Assembly (NCBI RefSeq): GCF_002920575.1
Contig: NZ_PQSQ01000049.1
Span: 1-57,345, forward strand
DNA from: Streptomyces sp. Ru73
GTDB taxonomy: Bacteria > Actinomycetota > Actinomycetes > Streptomycetales > Streptomycetaceae
DNA length: 57,345 nucleotides
Reading direction: 5' to 3'
The notes under the pieces were generated by a model that was given only the letters and a program-made list of their open reading frames with translations, had not been told where the DNA came from and did no database searches. This document shows, one piece after another, positions 28,035 through 36,190 of the stretch. Made by a program: the position numbers and the translations under genes. Every line of letters begins with the position of its first letter. Positions within the stretch are counted from its first letter, which is position 1.

Positions 28035-29819
28035 ATGAGAAGGATCGCGGTGATCGGCGCCGGGCAGGCGGGAGCCCAACTCGCCCTGGGACTCCAGAAG
28101 CACGGCTACGACGTCACCCTGGTCACCGACCGCGGCCCCGACGAGATACGCCGGGGCCCGGTCATGTCCAGCCAGTGCATGTTCGACACCGCGCTGCAGA
28201 GCGAGCGCGAGCTCGGCCTGCACCACTGGGCGGACCGGGCCCCGGACATCACCGGCATCGCGCTCTCCCTCATCGGTCCGCACGGCACTCCGGAAGTCTC
28301 CTGGCGCGCACCGCTGGAGGGGCCGGCGCACTCCGTCGACCAGCGGGTCAAGTGTGCCGCCTGGATCGAGCAGTTCGCGGACGGCGGCCGCGGCGAGATC
28401 GTGCTGCACGAGGCGGGCGTCAACGACCTGGAGTGGTACGCCCGTACGCACGATCTCGTCGTGGTCTCCACCGGCAAGGGCGAGCTGAGCCGGCTCTTCC
28501 CGCGCAACGCCGAACTCTCCCCGTACGACCGGCCGCGCCGCGCGCTGGCCCTGACGTACGTCACGGGAACGGCACCGCGGGAGGGCGGGGCCGCTGCCCG
28601 TGAGGGCACTTCCCGTGAGACCACTTCCCGTGCGGCCGCTGCCCGTGAGGGCGCCGTCCACTACCGCATGGTCCCCGGCGTCGGTGAGTACTTCTCCTTT
28701 CCGGCCCTCACCACCACCGGCCCCTGCGACATCATGGTCTTCGAGGGCGTCCCCGGCGGCCCGATGGACTGCTGGGACGACGTCGTCACGCCCGAGGCCC
28801 ATCTCGCCCGCTCCCTGGACATCCTCCACCGGTTCTTCCCCGACGAGTACGAGCGCTGCCGGAACGCCCAACTCACGGACGCGGGCGGGGTGTTGCGCGG
28901 ACGCATCACCCCGACCGTCCGGCACCCCGTCGCCCGCCTCGCCTCCGGCCGGCACGTGCTCGGCATGGCCGACGCCGTCGTCCTCAACGACCCCATCACC
29001 GGCCAGGGGTCCAACAACGCCGCCCAGGCCGCGGCCCACTACCTCGACAGCATCCTCCGGCACGGCGCAGCCGAATTCACCCCGCAGTGGATGCAGCGCA
29101 CCTTCGACAGCTTCTGGCGTGGCTGGGCCCAGTGGGCCGTCGGCTGGACCAACTCACTCCTGGCGGGTCTGAGCCCCCACCAACGCGACGTCGTGACGGC
29201 GGCGGCCGAGATTCCCTCGGTCGCGGGCGCACTCGCCGCCGGGTTCGACGACCCGCGCACCCTCTACCGCTGGTGGTTCGAGGAGGCCGAGGCGCACCGC
29301 TTCCTCACCGAGAAGCGCGCCCAGCACGCCGCCCGCTTCGACGGCCGCGAACTGCGCCGCGCGCTGGGCCAGTACGCCACCGGTGTGACCGTGGTGACGG
29401 CCCGCGCGCCCGACGGCCGCAACGTCGGCATGACGGCGAACTCCTTCACCTCCGTCTCCCTGGACCCACCGCTGGTCCTGTGGTGTCCCGGCAAGAACGC
29501 GCCCAGCCTGCCGGACTTCACCGACGCCTCGCACTTCGCCGTCCACGTACTGGCCGCCGATCAGCACCACCTCTCCCGCCAGTTCGCCACCCCGGCCGAC
29601 GACAAGTTCCGCGGCACCCCCACCACTCCCGGCATCGCCGGCACGCCCCTCCTGGAGGGCGCGGTCGCCCGCTTCCAGTGCCGTACCGTCCAGCGCCTCG
29701 ACGCCGGCGACCACATCATCTTCCTCGGCGAGGTCGAACAGTACGAGGCCGACGGCGGCGCCCCGCTGGTGTTCCACTCGGGGTACTACCACGTGGCGAC
29801 GAAGCATCCGGATCTGTGA
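28035..29819 (+). CDS. styA2B: Self-sufficient styrene/indole monooxygenase, oxygenase-reductase fusion
   Basis: In this 594-residue protein, residues 1-425 form a StyA-type oxygenase (GAGQAG at 8-13, VMSSQCMFDTAL, SVDQRVKCAAWI, AVVLNDPITGQGSNNA) and about 435-594 a flavin reductase domain (GQYATGVTVVTARAPDGRNV, MTANSFTSVSLDPPLVLWC, FHSGYYHVA). The fusion supplies reduced FAD to its own oxygenase and probably also to StyA1 upstream. Between YVTGTAP and VHYRMVPG it carries about 20 extra residues made of five-residue repeats (AAREG, TSRET, TSRAA, AAREG) absent from StyA1. CAGGA precedes the ATG, 75 bases after the styA1 stop, so the two form an operon. Confidence 0.93.
   Translation: MRRIAVIGAGQAGAQLALGLQKHGYDVTLVTDRGPDEIRRGPVMSSQCMFDTALQSERELGLHHWADRAPDITGIALSLIGPHGTPEVSWRAPLEGPAHSVDQRVKCAAWIEQFADGGRGEIVLHEAGVNDLEWYARTHDLVVVSTGKGELSRLFPRNAELSPYDRPRRALALTYVTGTAPREGGAAAREGTSRETTSRAAAAREGAVHYRMVPGVGEYFSFPALTTTGPCDIMVFEGVPGGPMDCWDDVVTPEAHLARSLDILHRFFPDEYERCRNAQLTDAGGVLRGRITPTVRHPVARLASGRHVLGMADAVVLNDPITGQGSNNAAQAAAHYLDSILRHGAAEFTPQWMQRTFDSFWRGWAQWAVGWTNSLLAGLSPHQRDVVTAAAEIPSVAGALAAGFDDPRTLYRWWFEEAEAHRFLTEKRAQHAARFDGRELRRALGQYATGVTVVTARAPDGRNVGMTANSFTSVSLDPPLVLWCPGKNAPSLPDFTDASHFAVHVLAADQHHLSRQFATPADDKFRGTPTTPGIAGTPLLEGAVARFQCRTVQRLDAGDHIIFLGEVEQYEADGGAPLVFHSGYYHVATKHPDL
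28593..28652 (+). repeat. Four 15-bp tandem repeats inside styA2B
   Basis: Units run 28593-28607, 28608-28622, 28623-28637 and 28638-28652. The first and last are identical (GCTGCCCGTGAGGGC). They encode the in-frame five-residue insert. Confidence 0.9.
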
Positions 29820-29825
29820 ACGGTT

Positions 29826-29849
29826 CCTGAGGCGGGCAAGCCCCTCAGG
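29826..29849. terminator. Weak hairpin between convergent genes
   Basis: CCTGAGG and CCTCAGG flank a 10-base loop. It lies just after the styA2B stop and overlaps the last codons of the phosphotransferase gene, so it could terminate both. Confidence 0.35.
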
Positions 29850-30936
29850 GCCGCTTCGAGGGAAGTGGTCGCAGCCCGGGCCAGCGGATGAGCATGGTGT
29901 CGCGCATGGCCGTGGCGAGGTGCCCCAGATGTTCGAGCCCACTGCCGTCCGTGGTCATCCGGCCGACGGCCCCCAGCCGGTGCACGAGCCGCTGCCGGGC
30001 CGTCGCGGTGCCCCACCGCCAGTCCTTGTCGGGGACCCTGGCCAGGTGGTCGGTGGTCCCCCGGTGGGCCCGCTGCACCAGTGCATCGCCCCGCAGCAGC
30101 CAGCCCACGCACGCGTCGGCGAGATCGCCCTCGGCATCGGTGCCGGTCGCCCGGCGCCAGGCCGTGCGGTAGGCGGCCTCCGCCGCGCCCAGCAACGGCT
30201 GCGGCGGGGCCGTGACGCACCAGCACGTCGGGAAGCCGATGCGCAGGTAGGCCAGTTCGACGAGGCCGTTGCCGAGCGCGGCCTGTTCGAAGTCGATGAA
30301 CCTGACTCCGTTGCCGGTGTGCAGGTCGTTACCGGGGCACGGATCGCCGTGCAGCAGAGCGCGCCCGGACGGCCGGGACAAGCGGTCCATCAGCCCGTCC
30401 AGCTCGGCCCGCACCGCGGAGGACACCGTGCGGCCGAGCGCCTGCGCGAGCCCGAGGAAGGAGCCGACGTCGTCCCGGGTGGGAGCGGACCAGGCGGGGA
30501 GCAGGCCCACGTCCTCCGTACCGGTTGCCGCGTCGTCCGTACCGGCGGCTGCGTCCTCCGTACCGGTGGCGGCGTCGTCCGTGCTGGTCGTGGCGTGCAG
30601 CCGGGCCAGCGCCTCGGCGTAGCCGACCACCCAGTCCTCGGCCGGCGGCCCGGCGGCCACGTACTCCAGGACCAGGACCCGTTCGGCGGGGTCGGTACCC
30701 AGCAGCCTCGGTACGACGGGAGGGTCGGCCCGGGACGCGAGCCGCAACGCGGCCACCTCGCGGGCGTACCTGTCGGCGGCCTCCGGTCCCTCGATGAGCT
30801 GCTTGACCACCACCGGCGCGCCGGACAGCTCGGCCCGCCACACGCGCGACCGCGGACTGCTCTCCAGCCTGCGCGCCCGGCCCGGCGACCCCAGCTCGGC
30901 CCGCAGCCTCTCCCCCAACGGCAATCGTGACCCCAT
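29845..30936 (-). CDS. Aminoglycoside phosphotransferase (APH) family enzyme
   Basis: This 363-residue kinase-fold protein has an ATP-binding lysine in VVVKQLIEGPEA (about 43-54). The catalytic motif LLHGDPCPGN (about 203-212) is the APH form of the HxDxxxxN loop, and the metal-binding VRFIDFEQAALG is at about 219-230. The C-terminal lobe is helical. Between the lobes is a low-complexity run of four 7-residue Thr/Asp/Ala/Glu repeats. Family members phosphorylate antibiotics, choline, homoserine or macrolides; nothing here identifies the substrate, so resistance should not be assumed. It stands alone between the monooxygenase pair and the permease. Confidence 0.87.
   Translation of the reverse strand: MGSRLPLGERLRAELGSPGRARRLESSPRSRVWRAELSGAPVVVKQLIEGPEAADRYAREVAALRLASRADPPVVPRLLGTDPAERVLVLEYVAAGPPAEDWVVGYAEALARLHATTSTDDAATGTEDAAAGTDDAATGTEDVGLLPAWSAPTRDDVGSFLGLAQALGRTVSSAVRAELDGLMDRLSRPSGRALLHGDPCPGNDLHTGNGVRFIDFEQAALGNGLVELAYLRIGFPTCWCVTAPPQPLLGAAEAAYRTAWRRATGTDAEGDLADACVGWLLRGDALVQRAHRGTTDHLARVPDKDWRWGTATARQRLVHRLGAVGRMTTDGSGLEHLGHLATAMRDTMLIRWPGLRPLPSKRP
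30511..30594 (-). repeat. Four 21-bp tandem repeats inside the phosphotransferase gene
   Basis: Units start at 30511, 30532, 30553 and 30574, each near GTCsTCCGTACCGGygGCnGC. They encode Thr/Asp/Ala/Glu heptapeptides in the linker between the two lobes. Confidence 0.8.
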
Positions 30937-30971
30937 GGCCCCACCCTCCCACGTACGCCATCACCTGCTCA

Positions 30972-31067
30972 TCAGTGTTTCCTGGCGGAGTGGAGCTGGA
31001 CGTCGCCGCCGACGACGGTGGCGAGGACGGGGGTTGCGGGCCTGGCCCTCGGGGGCGAGGCGGGCCG
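30972..31067 (-). pseudogene. Possible amidohydrolase C-terminal remnant behind the permease gene
   Basis: Directly after the permease stop, in the same frame, the sequence reads on for about 30 codons and ends PVLATVVGGDVQLHSARKH-stop. This resembles the closing beta-strand of amidohydrolases (a hydrophobic strand, then VGG, then a short tail). A deletion joining the permease to the end of a following hydrolase gene would explain it. It is short, so chance is possible. Confidence 0.4.
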
Positions 31068-32510
31068 TCACGGGGAGGTCAGCGTGCACGGGGTCCTGCC
31101 TTCGGTGCGGGTGTCGAGGGGGCGGAGGGTGCCCAGGGCCCGGGCAAGACCCCAGTAGACGAGGGCCGCGCTGCCCATGCCGGCCGGAATGGCCAGGTCG
31201 ACGCCGGCCGTCGCGGTGGCGAGCGGGCCCGTCCAGAAGGTGGTGTGCGCCCACAGCAGCGCGGCGGCACCGCCGATGAGCAGCGCCAGGATGCCCGGCC
31301 AGTGGACGCCGCCGCGGTACCAGAACGGGCCGCCGCGTTCCTGCCTGAGCAGTTCCTCGCCGTGGTACCGGTTGCGGCGCAGGGCCAGGTCCGTGACGGC
31401 CACCGCCATGGCCGGGCCGGTGATCACGACGACCAGCTGGAGCATCATGTTGACGCTGGTGAGGAAGTCGAAGACGAGGATGGCGTAGAGCGTCATCGCC
31501 GTGCCGAGGGCGCCGATCACCAGGACCGCCGGGATGCGGGCGAGCCGTACGCCCACCGACTGGATGGAGAGGCCGGCGCTGTACGCCGTCATCCCGTTGT
31601 TCGCGACCGCGTTGAGGACGACGGCGATCACGAAGACCGGTACGAACCAGCCGGGCAGGACCGACTCCAGCGCCGCCTGCGGGTCGGACATGTCGAGGCC
31701 GGTCGCGGCCAGTGCCCCCACCGAGGTGAAGACGACGCTCGGCAGGTACGCACCGAACGCCGTCCACCCGGCGACGGCGGTGAGTGAGCTGCTGCGCGGC
31801 AGGTAGCGGGCCAGGTCCGGGCTGTTGCTGTACGAGAGCGCGGTCGAGCCGATGATCGTGAAGCCACTGCCGAGCGCGGCGGCGAGGGCGGCACCGTGCA
31901 GCGATCCGGCCGGCGCGTGCGTCCAGCCCGCCGAGGCGAGCACGTACCCGGTCACCACGATGAAGACGAGGGTGAGCAGGATGCTCAGCGCGGTGTAGAG
32001 GCGGACGATCGTCGCGTAACCGTAGATCGCGACGAGCAGGGTGACGGCCGCGATCACGCAGACGACCAGCGCGTCCAGCAGCGAGGAGTCCGGCAGCCCC
32101 CACTGCCTGGCCAGGCCGATGCCGGCGACCGAGGCGGCCAGCCAGTTCAGGGCCAGATAGGCGGAGGCGAGCAGCCAGCCGGTCACGATCAGGACGAGCT
32201 TGTTGCCGACCACGCCGTAGAACGCCCGGGAGATCACCGAGCCGCTCGTCCCGGCCGCGGGGCCGCTCGCCGCCACGACGCCGGTACAGATCCAGACGAG
32301 GTTCCCGGCCAGGATCACGCCGATCGCCTGGGCCAGGGAGAGCCCCATGAGGACCAGCGAGGCGCCGATGGCGAAGCTCAGATAGCTGACGTTCGGCGCT
32401 GCCCAGACGGCAAAGAGCTGGCGGGGTCGCCCGGAGCGCTCCTCGTCGGTGACGAGATCGATGCCCCGGGTCTCTGGCTGACCTGCACGTTCTGTCTGCT
32501 GCGTGGTCAT
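31068..32510 (-). CDS. NCS1 family permease (cytosine/purine/hydantoin type)
   Basis: This 480-residue, 12-helix secondary transporter is cytosine permease-like. Landmarks are the N-terminal TDEERSGRPRQLFAVWAAPNVSYLSFAIGA layout (split here as GRPRQLFAVWAAPN and LSFAIGASLV), then SRAFYGVVGNKL, TIIGSTALSYSNSPDLARYL and NAVANNGMTAYSAGLSIQ. NCS1 carriers import nucleobases, hydantoins or related compounds with H+ or Na+. The C-terminal tail (TRTEGRTPCTLTSP) looks atypical and may be a deletion junction. It is divergent from a TetR regulator with a shared operator. AAAGG precedes the ATG. Confidence 0.9.
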   Translation of the reverse strand: MTTQQTERAGQPETRGIDLVTDEERSGRPRQLFAVWAAPNVSYLSFAIGASLVLMGLSLAQAIGVILAGNLVWICTGVVAASGPAAGTSGSVISRAFYGVVGNKLVLIVTGWLLASAYLALNWLAASVAGIGLARQWGLPDSSLLDALVVCVIAAVTLLVAIYGYATIVRLYTALSILLTLVFIVVTGYVLASAGWTHAPAGSLHGAALAAALGSGFTIIGSTALSYSNSPDLARYLPRSSSLTAVAGWTAFGAYLPSVVFTSVGALAATGLDMSDPQAALESVLPGWFVPVFVIAVVLNAVANNGMTAYSAGLSIQSVGVRLARIPAVLVIGALGTAMTLYAILVFDFLTSVNMMLQLVVVITGPAMAVAVTDLALRRNRYHGEELLRQERGGPFWYRGGVHWPGILALLIGGAAALLWAHTTFWTGPLATATAGVDLAIPAGMGSAALVYWGLARALGTLRPLDTRTEGRTPCTLTSP

Positions 32511-32541
32511 CGCGGCCTTTCGGACGAAGGCGACCCCACCT

Positions 32542-32584
32542 TATTGGGTGGCTGCCCAGTTAGCTGTTGGGCGCCAATCCAATA
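32542..32584. promoter_or_regulatory. Candidate TetR operator between the permease and tetR genes
   Basis: Outer arms TATTGG and CCAATA and inner arms GCCCA and TGGGC make a 43-base imperfect dyad (13 of 18 positions per half). It fills most of the 85 bases between the two divergent starts (32510 and 32596), so a bound repressor would block both. Confidence 0.65.
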
Positions 32585-32595
32585 GAGTTCCCCGC

Positions 32596-33417
32596 ATGGC
32601 GTCAAGACCTCGGCACGATGAACGGCGGGAAGACCGGCCGGACGGAGGGCGGAACGAACGGCAGGAGGGGCTGCCGGACGGTCGGCAGAACGGGCGGCAG
32701 AACTGGCGGCCGGACGGGCGGCAGGACGCAGGGCAGGACGTGAGGGCGAACGGACGGCAGGCCGAGCGGAACGCCCGGCCGAAGCAGACCCGGAAGCCGC
32801 CGCACGAGCGCCGCGCGGAGATCGTCCGGACCGCCGCCCGCGTCGCCCTGGCGGAGGGCCTCGAACTGATCACACTGCGCCGCGTCGCGGACGAGCTGGG
32901 AGTGCGCCCCTCCCTGATCGGCCACTACTTCCCGGCGGCCGACGATCTGGTCGCCGAGGCGTTCACGTACGCCGCGGCGGCGGAGCGGGACTCCCTGCTG
33001 CCCCAGGAGGAGCGGCACCTGCCACCGGTCGACCGGCTCGCGCTCTTCCTGGTACGGCTCACCGGCGGCGACTGCACCGACCTCAGCCGGCTGTGGCTCA
33101 ACGCCCGTCACCTCAGCCGGTTCAAGGAGCCGCTGCGCCGGGCGGTCGGCGCGCAGGAGACGGCGACCCGCGGCGCACTGGTCGCACTGATCGAGGAGGG
33201 CCGCCTCGCGGCCGACGGCAACGTGCTCAGAGCCGCGCTGCACATCCTCATCGCCATCGACGGCATGGCCGCGTACAGCAACACGGACGCCGAGGGCACC
33301 GACCCCCTCCCGGCCGACCTCGACCTCGCGGACCTGGTGATCGAGACGACCGAGTACCAACTGGGCCTGGCGCCCGGCACCGTACGTGAGCGGGCGCGGG
33401 CCAACGGGGTGGGGTGA
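32596..33417 (+). CDS. TetR family transcriptional regulator
   Basis: This 273-residue protein starts at ATG 32596. The first 75 residues are an unusual polar extension dominated by GRQ repeats (DGRQNGRQNWRPDGRQ). The TetR DNA-binding domain follows at about 76-125: ERRAEIVRTAARVALAEGL, then LRRVADELGVRPSLIGHYF, with the ligand domain after it. It probably represses itself and the divergent NCS1 permease through the dyad at 32542-32584; the ligand would then be the permease substrate or a product of it. The extension is not part of the TetR fold and may be a recent repeat expansion. Confidence 0.9.
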   Translation: MASRPRHDERREDRPDGGRNERQEGLPDGRQNGRQNWRPDGRQDAGQDVRANGRQAERNARPKQTRKPPHERRAEIVRTAARVALAEGLELITLRRVADELGVRPSLIGHYFPAADDLVAEAFTYAAAAERDSLLPQEERHLPPVDRLALFLVRLTGGDCTDLSRLWLNARHLSRFKEPLRRAVGAQETATRGALVALIEEGRLAADGNVLRAALHILIAIDGMAAYSNTDAEGTDPLPADLDLADLVIETTEYQLGLAPGTVRERARANGVG

Positions 33418-33457
33418 CCAGCGCACTCGCGTTTCCGTGAGGAGTACGCCGCCCGGC

Positions 33458-35932
33458 TCAGGACGGCGGGATCTGCTCCGGCGCGGCGGTGGTCGGGCGC
33501 GGGACGGGCACCGTGGGCAGCTGTGCGCCATCGGCGGAGCCGCCGGCAGCGACGGAGCCGCGCGGGCCGGCGTCGGCGGTGGCGGAGCCATCGGCGGTGG
33601 CGGAGCCCTCGGCCGCAGTGGAGCCCTCGGTGGGGGTCGCGTGCAGCACGGCGCCGATCTGGCTGCGGCGCGAGCAGGAGAGCTTGCCGAGGATGTGCTC
33701 GACATGCGAGTCGGCGGTACGCCGGGAGATGACCAGCCGTTCGGCGATCTCGCGGTTGGACATCCCCTGGGTCACGAGCTCGGCGACCTCCAGCTCCCGC
33801 CGGGTCAGTGCGTTCACGCCGACGCCGGCCGGCTGGCGGCACGGCTGGTCGGGGACCGGCTCCTCGGCGTCCTCGGCGGCCAGGGAGACCGCCAACTCCT
33901 CGGAGAGTTCGGTCCCTTGACGGAAAAGCTCACTGAACCGGGCCTGGCCGAGCTGGTCGCCGACCTCCCTGACGATCCGCTGGTGGTCCTCGGCGAGGCT
34001 GGGCCGGCCCCACATCAGGATGACGTCCCCGGCGCGGAAGTAGGTGTCGGCCGCGCCCAGCAGCCAGGCCGCCCGCACCGGACGGCCCGCGGCAGCGGCC
34101 TCCCAGGCGAGGATCTCCAGGCAGGTGGCGATGCCGTCCGCCTCGTCCTGCGCGGCCTTGAGCCGGATCGCCCGGCGGATCACCGGGCCGCATTCCGCGT
34201 ACCGGCCCGCCACCCACATGCCGAGGCCGATGAACTCCTGGATGAACGAGCGGTAGAACGCCTCGCCGGTCGAGCCGAACGCCTCCCGGTAGGCGCGGTC
34301 GGCGGCCAGCGCCCGCTCGGGATCGCCGGTCAGCCCGGCCAGCATCGCCTCGTGCATATGGACGAAGCCGATGCCGAGCCGGTAGTCGCCGGCCAGCAGC
34401 AGTTTGCGGGCCCTGGCGTAGTGGGCGTCGGCCTCCGTGTCCTGGTCGGCCAGCATGTGGCCGAGGCCGGCGACCTGCAGGGCATAGCCGCGCAGCCGGT
34501 CGTCCGCGAGCCGCTCGGCCAGGTCCAGCGCCTGCCGCATCGCCGACTCACCCACGTCGCGGTCGCCCTGGACGAGCGAGAAGTGGGCGTGGTGGGCCAG
34601 CGCCTCGGCGCGCTCCGGCACCGGGTAGGTCACGAGCTGCAGGCTGCGCTCCAGCCACAGCCGGGCCTCGCTGAAACGGGAGGTGCAGAACCAGTACGGG
34701 ACGAGGTGCAGCGTGAGGCGCAGCGCTTCGAGCGGTTCCGTCGGGCCGCTGCCGTGGGCGCGCTCCAGTGCGGTACGCATGTTCGCCCAGTCACGGGCGA
34801 GTCCGCGTACCAGCTCCACCTGCCGGTCGGTGTAGGCGGCGCGGGCGAAGAGCCCGGCCAGGCCGGCGTAGTGGGCGAGGTGCCGGTCGCGGGTGGCGTC
34901 CTCCTCGCCCAGCTCTTCGAGCCGCTCGGCCCCGTACTCGCGCATGGTGTCCAGCAGCCGGTAGCGGGCACCGGCGCCGGAGGGGTGGTCGATGCGCATC
35001 ACGATCGACTTGTCGATCAGGCTGATCAGGTGCTCGACGACCTCCTCCGGCCGGATGTCGCCGCCCGCGGCCACCTGCTCGGCGGCCTCCAGGTCGAAGC
35101 TGCCGGCGAAGACGGACAGCCGTGACCACACCAACTGCTCTTCCGGCGAGCAGAGTTCATGGCTCCAGCCGATGGTGGTACGCAGCGTCTGGTGGCGGGG
35201 CAGCGCGGTGCGGCGGCCGCCGGTCAGGACGCGGAACCGGTCGTCGAGGCGGGCGGCGAGCTGCTCCAGCGGGATGGCCCGCAGCCGTACGGTCGCCAGC
35301 TCGATGGCGAGCGGGATGCCGTCCAGCCGGCGGCACAGCGCGAGGACGTCGTCCCGGTTCTCGTCGGTGATCTGGAACCCGGGCACCACCGCGGCGGCGC
35401 GCTGCGTGAACAGCGCCGCGGCGTCACCGGACTCCACGCCGAGCGGCGGGATGGTGACGGTGTGCTCGCCGGAGACGTCCAGCGGCTGACGGCTGGTGGC
35501 GAGCAGCTGGACGTCGGCGGTCTCGCGGAGCACCAGGTCGGCGAGGAGCGCGCAGGCGTCCACCAGGTGCTCGCAAGTGTCGAGCACGATCAGCATCCGG
35601 CGGTTGGCGAGGTGGTCCACCACGGCTTCGAGCGGATCGACGGAGCCCAGGTCGGAGAGGCCGAGCAGCTCCGCCAGGGTCTGCGGCAGGAAGTCCGCCT
35701 GGCGCAGTCCGGACAGCTCGGCCAGGCAGACCCCGTCGGGATACTCGGCGGCGAGGCAACTCGCGGAGCGCAGTGCGACCCGGCTCTTCCCGACCCCGCC
35801 GGGCCCGAGCAGCGTGACGAGCCGCGCGTCCTTCAACAAGGTGCGTACGCGCATGAGTTCGGCGGCCCGCCCCACGAAGGAGGTGACCTCCGCCGGCAGC
35901 CCGAACCGGCTCTGATTGAACCGCATGGCCAT
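33458..35932 (-). CDS. NB-ARC ATPase with C-terminal LuxR helix-turn-helix
   Basis: This 824-residue regulator starts at ATG 35932 with GAGG 7 bases upstream. It has a P-loop NTPase region (LLGPGGVGKS at about 42-50, Walker B MLIVLDTCEHL), winged-helix and TPR-like helical repeats (about 330-690), then a LuxR-type HTH at about 715-775 (LTRRELEVAELVTQGMSNRE, IAERLVISRRTADSHVEHIL). It resembles large STAND-type activators but lacks the N-terminal SARP/BTAD domain. The tail after the HTH is Ala/Gly/Ser/Glu-rich with about 18-base DNA repeats (near 33540-33640). No target is evident; it converges on tetR. Confidence 0.9.
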   Translation of the reverse strand: MAMRFNQSRFGLPAEVTSFVGRAAELMRVRTLLKDARLVTLLGPGGVGKSRVALRSASCLAAEYPDGVCLAELSGLRQADFLPQTLAELLGLSDLGSVDPLEAVVDHLANRRMLIVLDTCEHLVDACALLADLVLRETADVQLLATSRQPLDVSGEHTVTIPPLGVESGDAAALFTQRAAAVVPGFQITDENRDDVLALCRRLDGIPLAIELATVRLRAIPLEQLAARLDDRFRVLTGGRRTALPRHQTLRTTIGWSHELCSPEEQLVWSRLSVFAGSFDLEAAEQVAAGGDIRPEEVVEHLISLIDKSIVMRIDHPSGAGARYRLLDTMREYGAERLEELGEEDATRDRHLAHYAGLAGLFARAAYTDRQVELVRGLARDWANMRTALERAHGSGPTEPLEALRLTLHLVPYWFCTSRFSEARLWLERSLQLVTYPVPERAEALAHHAHFSLVQGDRDVGESAMRQALDLAERLADDRLRGYALQVAGLGHMLADQDTEADAHYARARKLLLAGDYRLGIGFVHMHEAMLAGLTGDPERALAADRAYREAFGSTGEAFYRSFIQEFIGLGMWVAGRYAECGPVIRRAIRLKAAQDEADGIATCLEILAWEAAAAGRPVRAAWLLGAADTYFRAGDVILMWGRPSLAEDHQRIVREVGDQLGQARFSELFRQGTELSEELAVSLAAEDAEEPVPDQPCRQPAGVGVNALTRRELEVAELVTQGMSNREIAERLVISRRTADSHVEHILGKLSCSRRSQIGAVLHATPTEGSTAAEGSATADGSATADAGPRGSVAAGGSADGAQLPTVPVPRPTTAAPEQIPPS

Positions 35933-36142
35933 GCCCCGCCTCGCATCGCGTCCATTGCCACGTGTCCCCGCCACACAGCGTACGGAGCACCCCCGGAAGG
36001 ATAGGAAGGAAGCCGGTGCGCCGGTATGCATAACGCCCACTACCGCCCCCACCCGAATCTTTTCGCCCACACGTGAGCACTCGCGACCGCTCCAGAAGCA
36101 ATTACTGACCATCCGCAACAGAAGCAGCCGCGGCCGACGAAC

Positions 36143-36167
36143 CGCCGGGCCCGGGCCCCGCCCGGCG
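36143..36167 (-). terminator. Hairpin downstream of the HNH gene
   Basis: CGCCGGGC and GCCCGGCG surround a 9-base loop. It is 24-48 bases beyond the HNH gene stop on the minus strand. No T tail is present. Confidence 0.4.
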
Positions 36168-36190
36168 TTCCACCGACACCTGCCGACAGC

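Noticed and set aside
29845..30936. Calling the phosphotransferase an antibiotic resistance gene
   Set aside because: Only the general APH fold is visible; the family includes many metabolic kinases and nothing nearby indicates a drug substrate.
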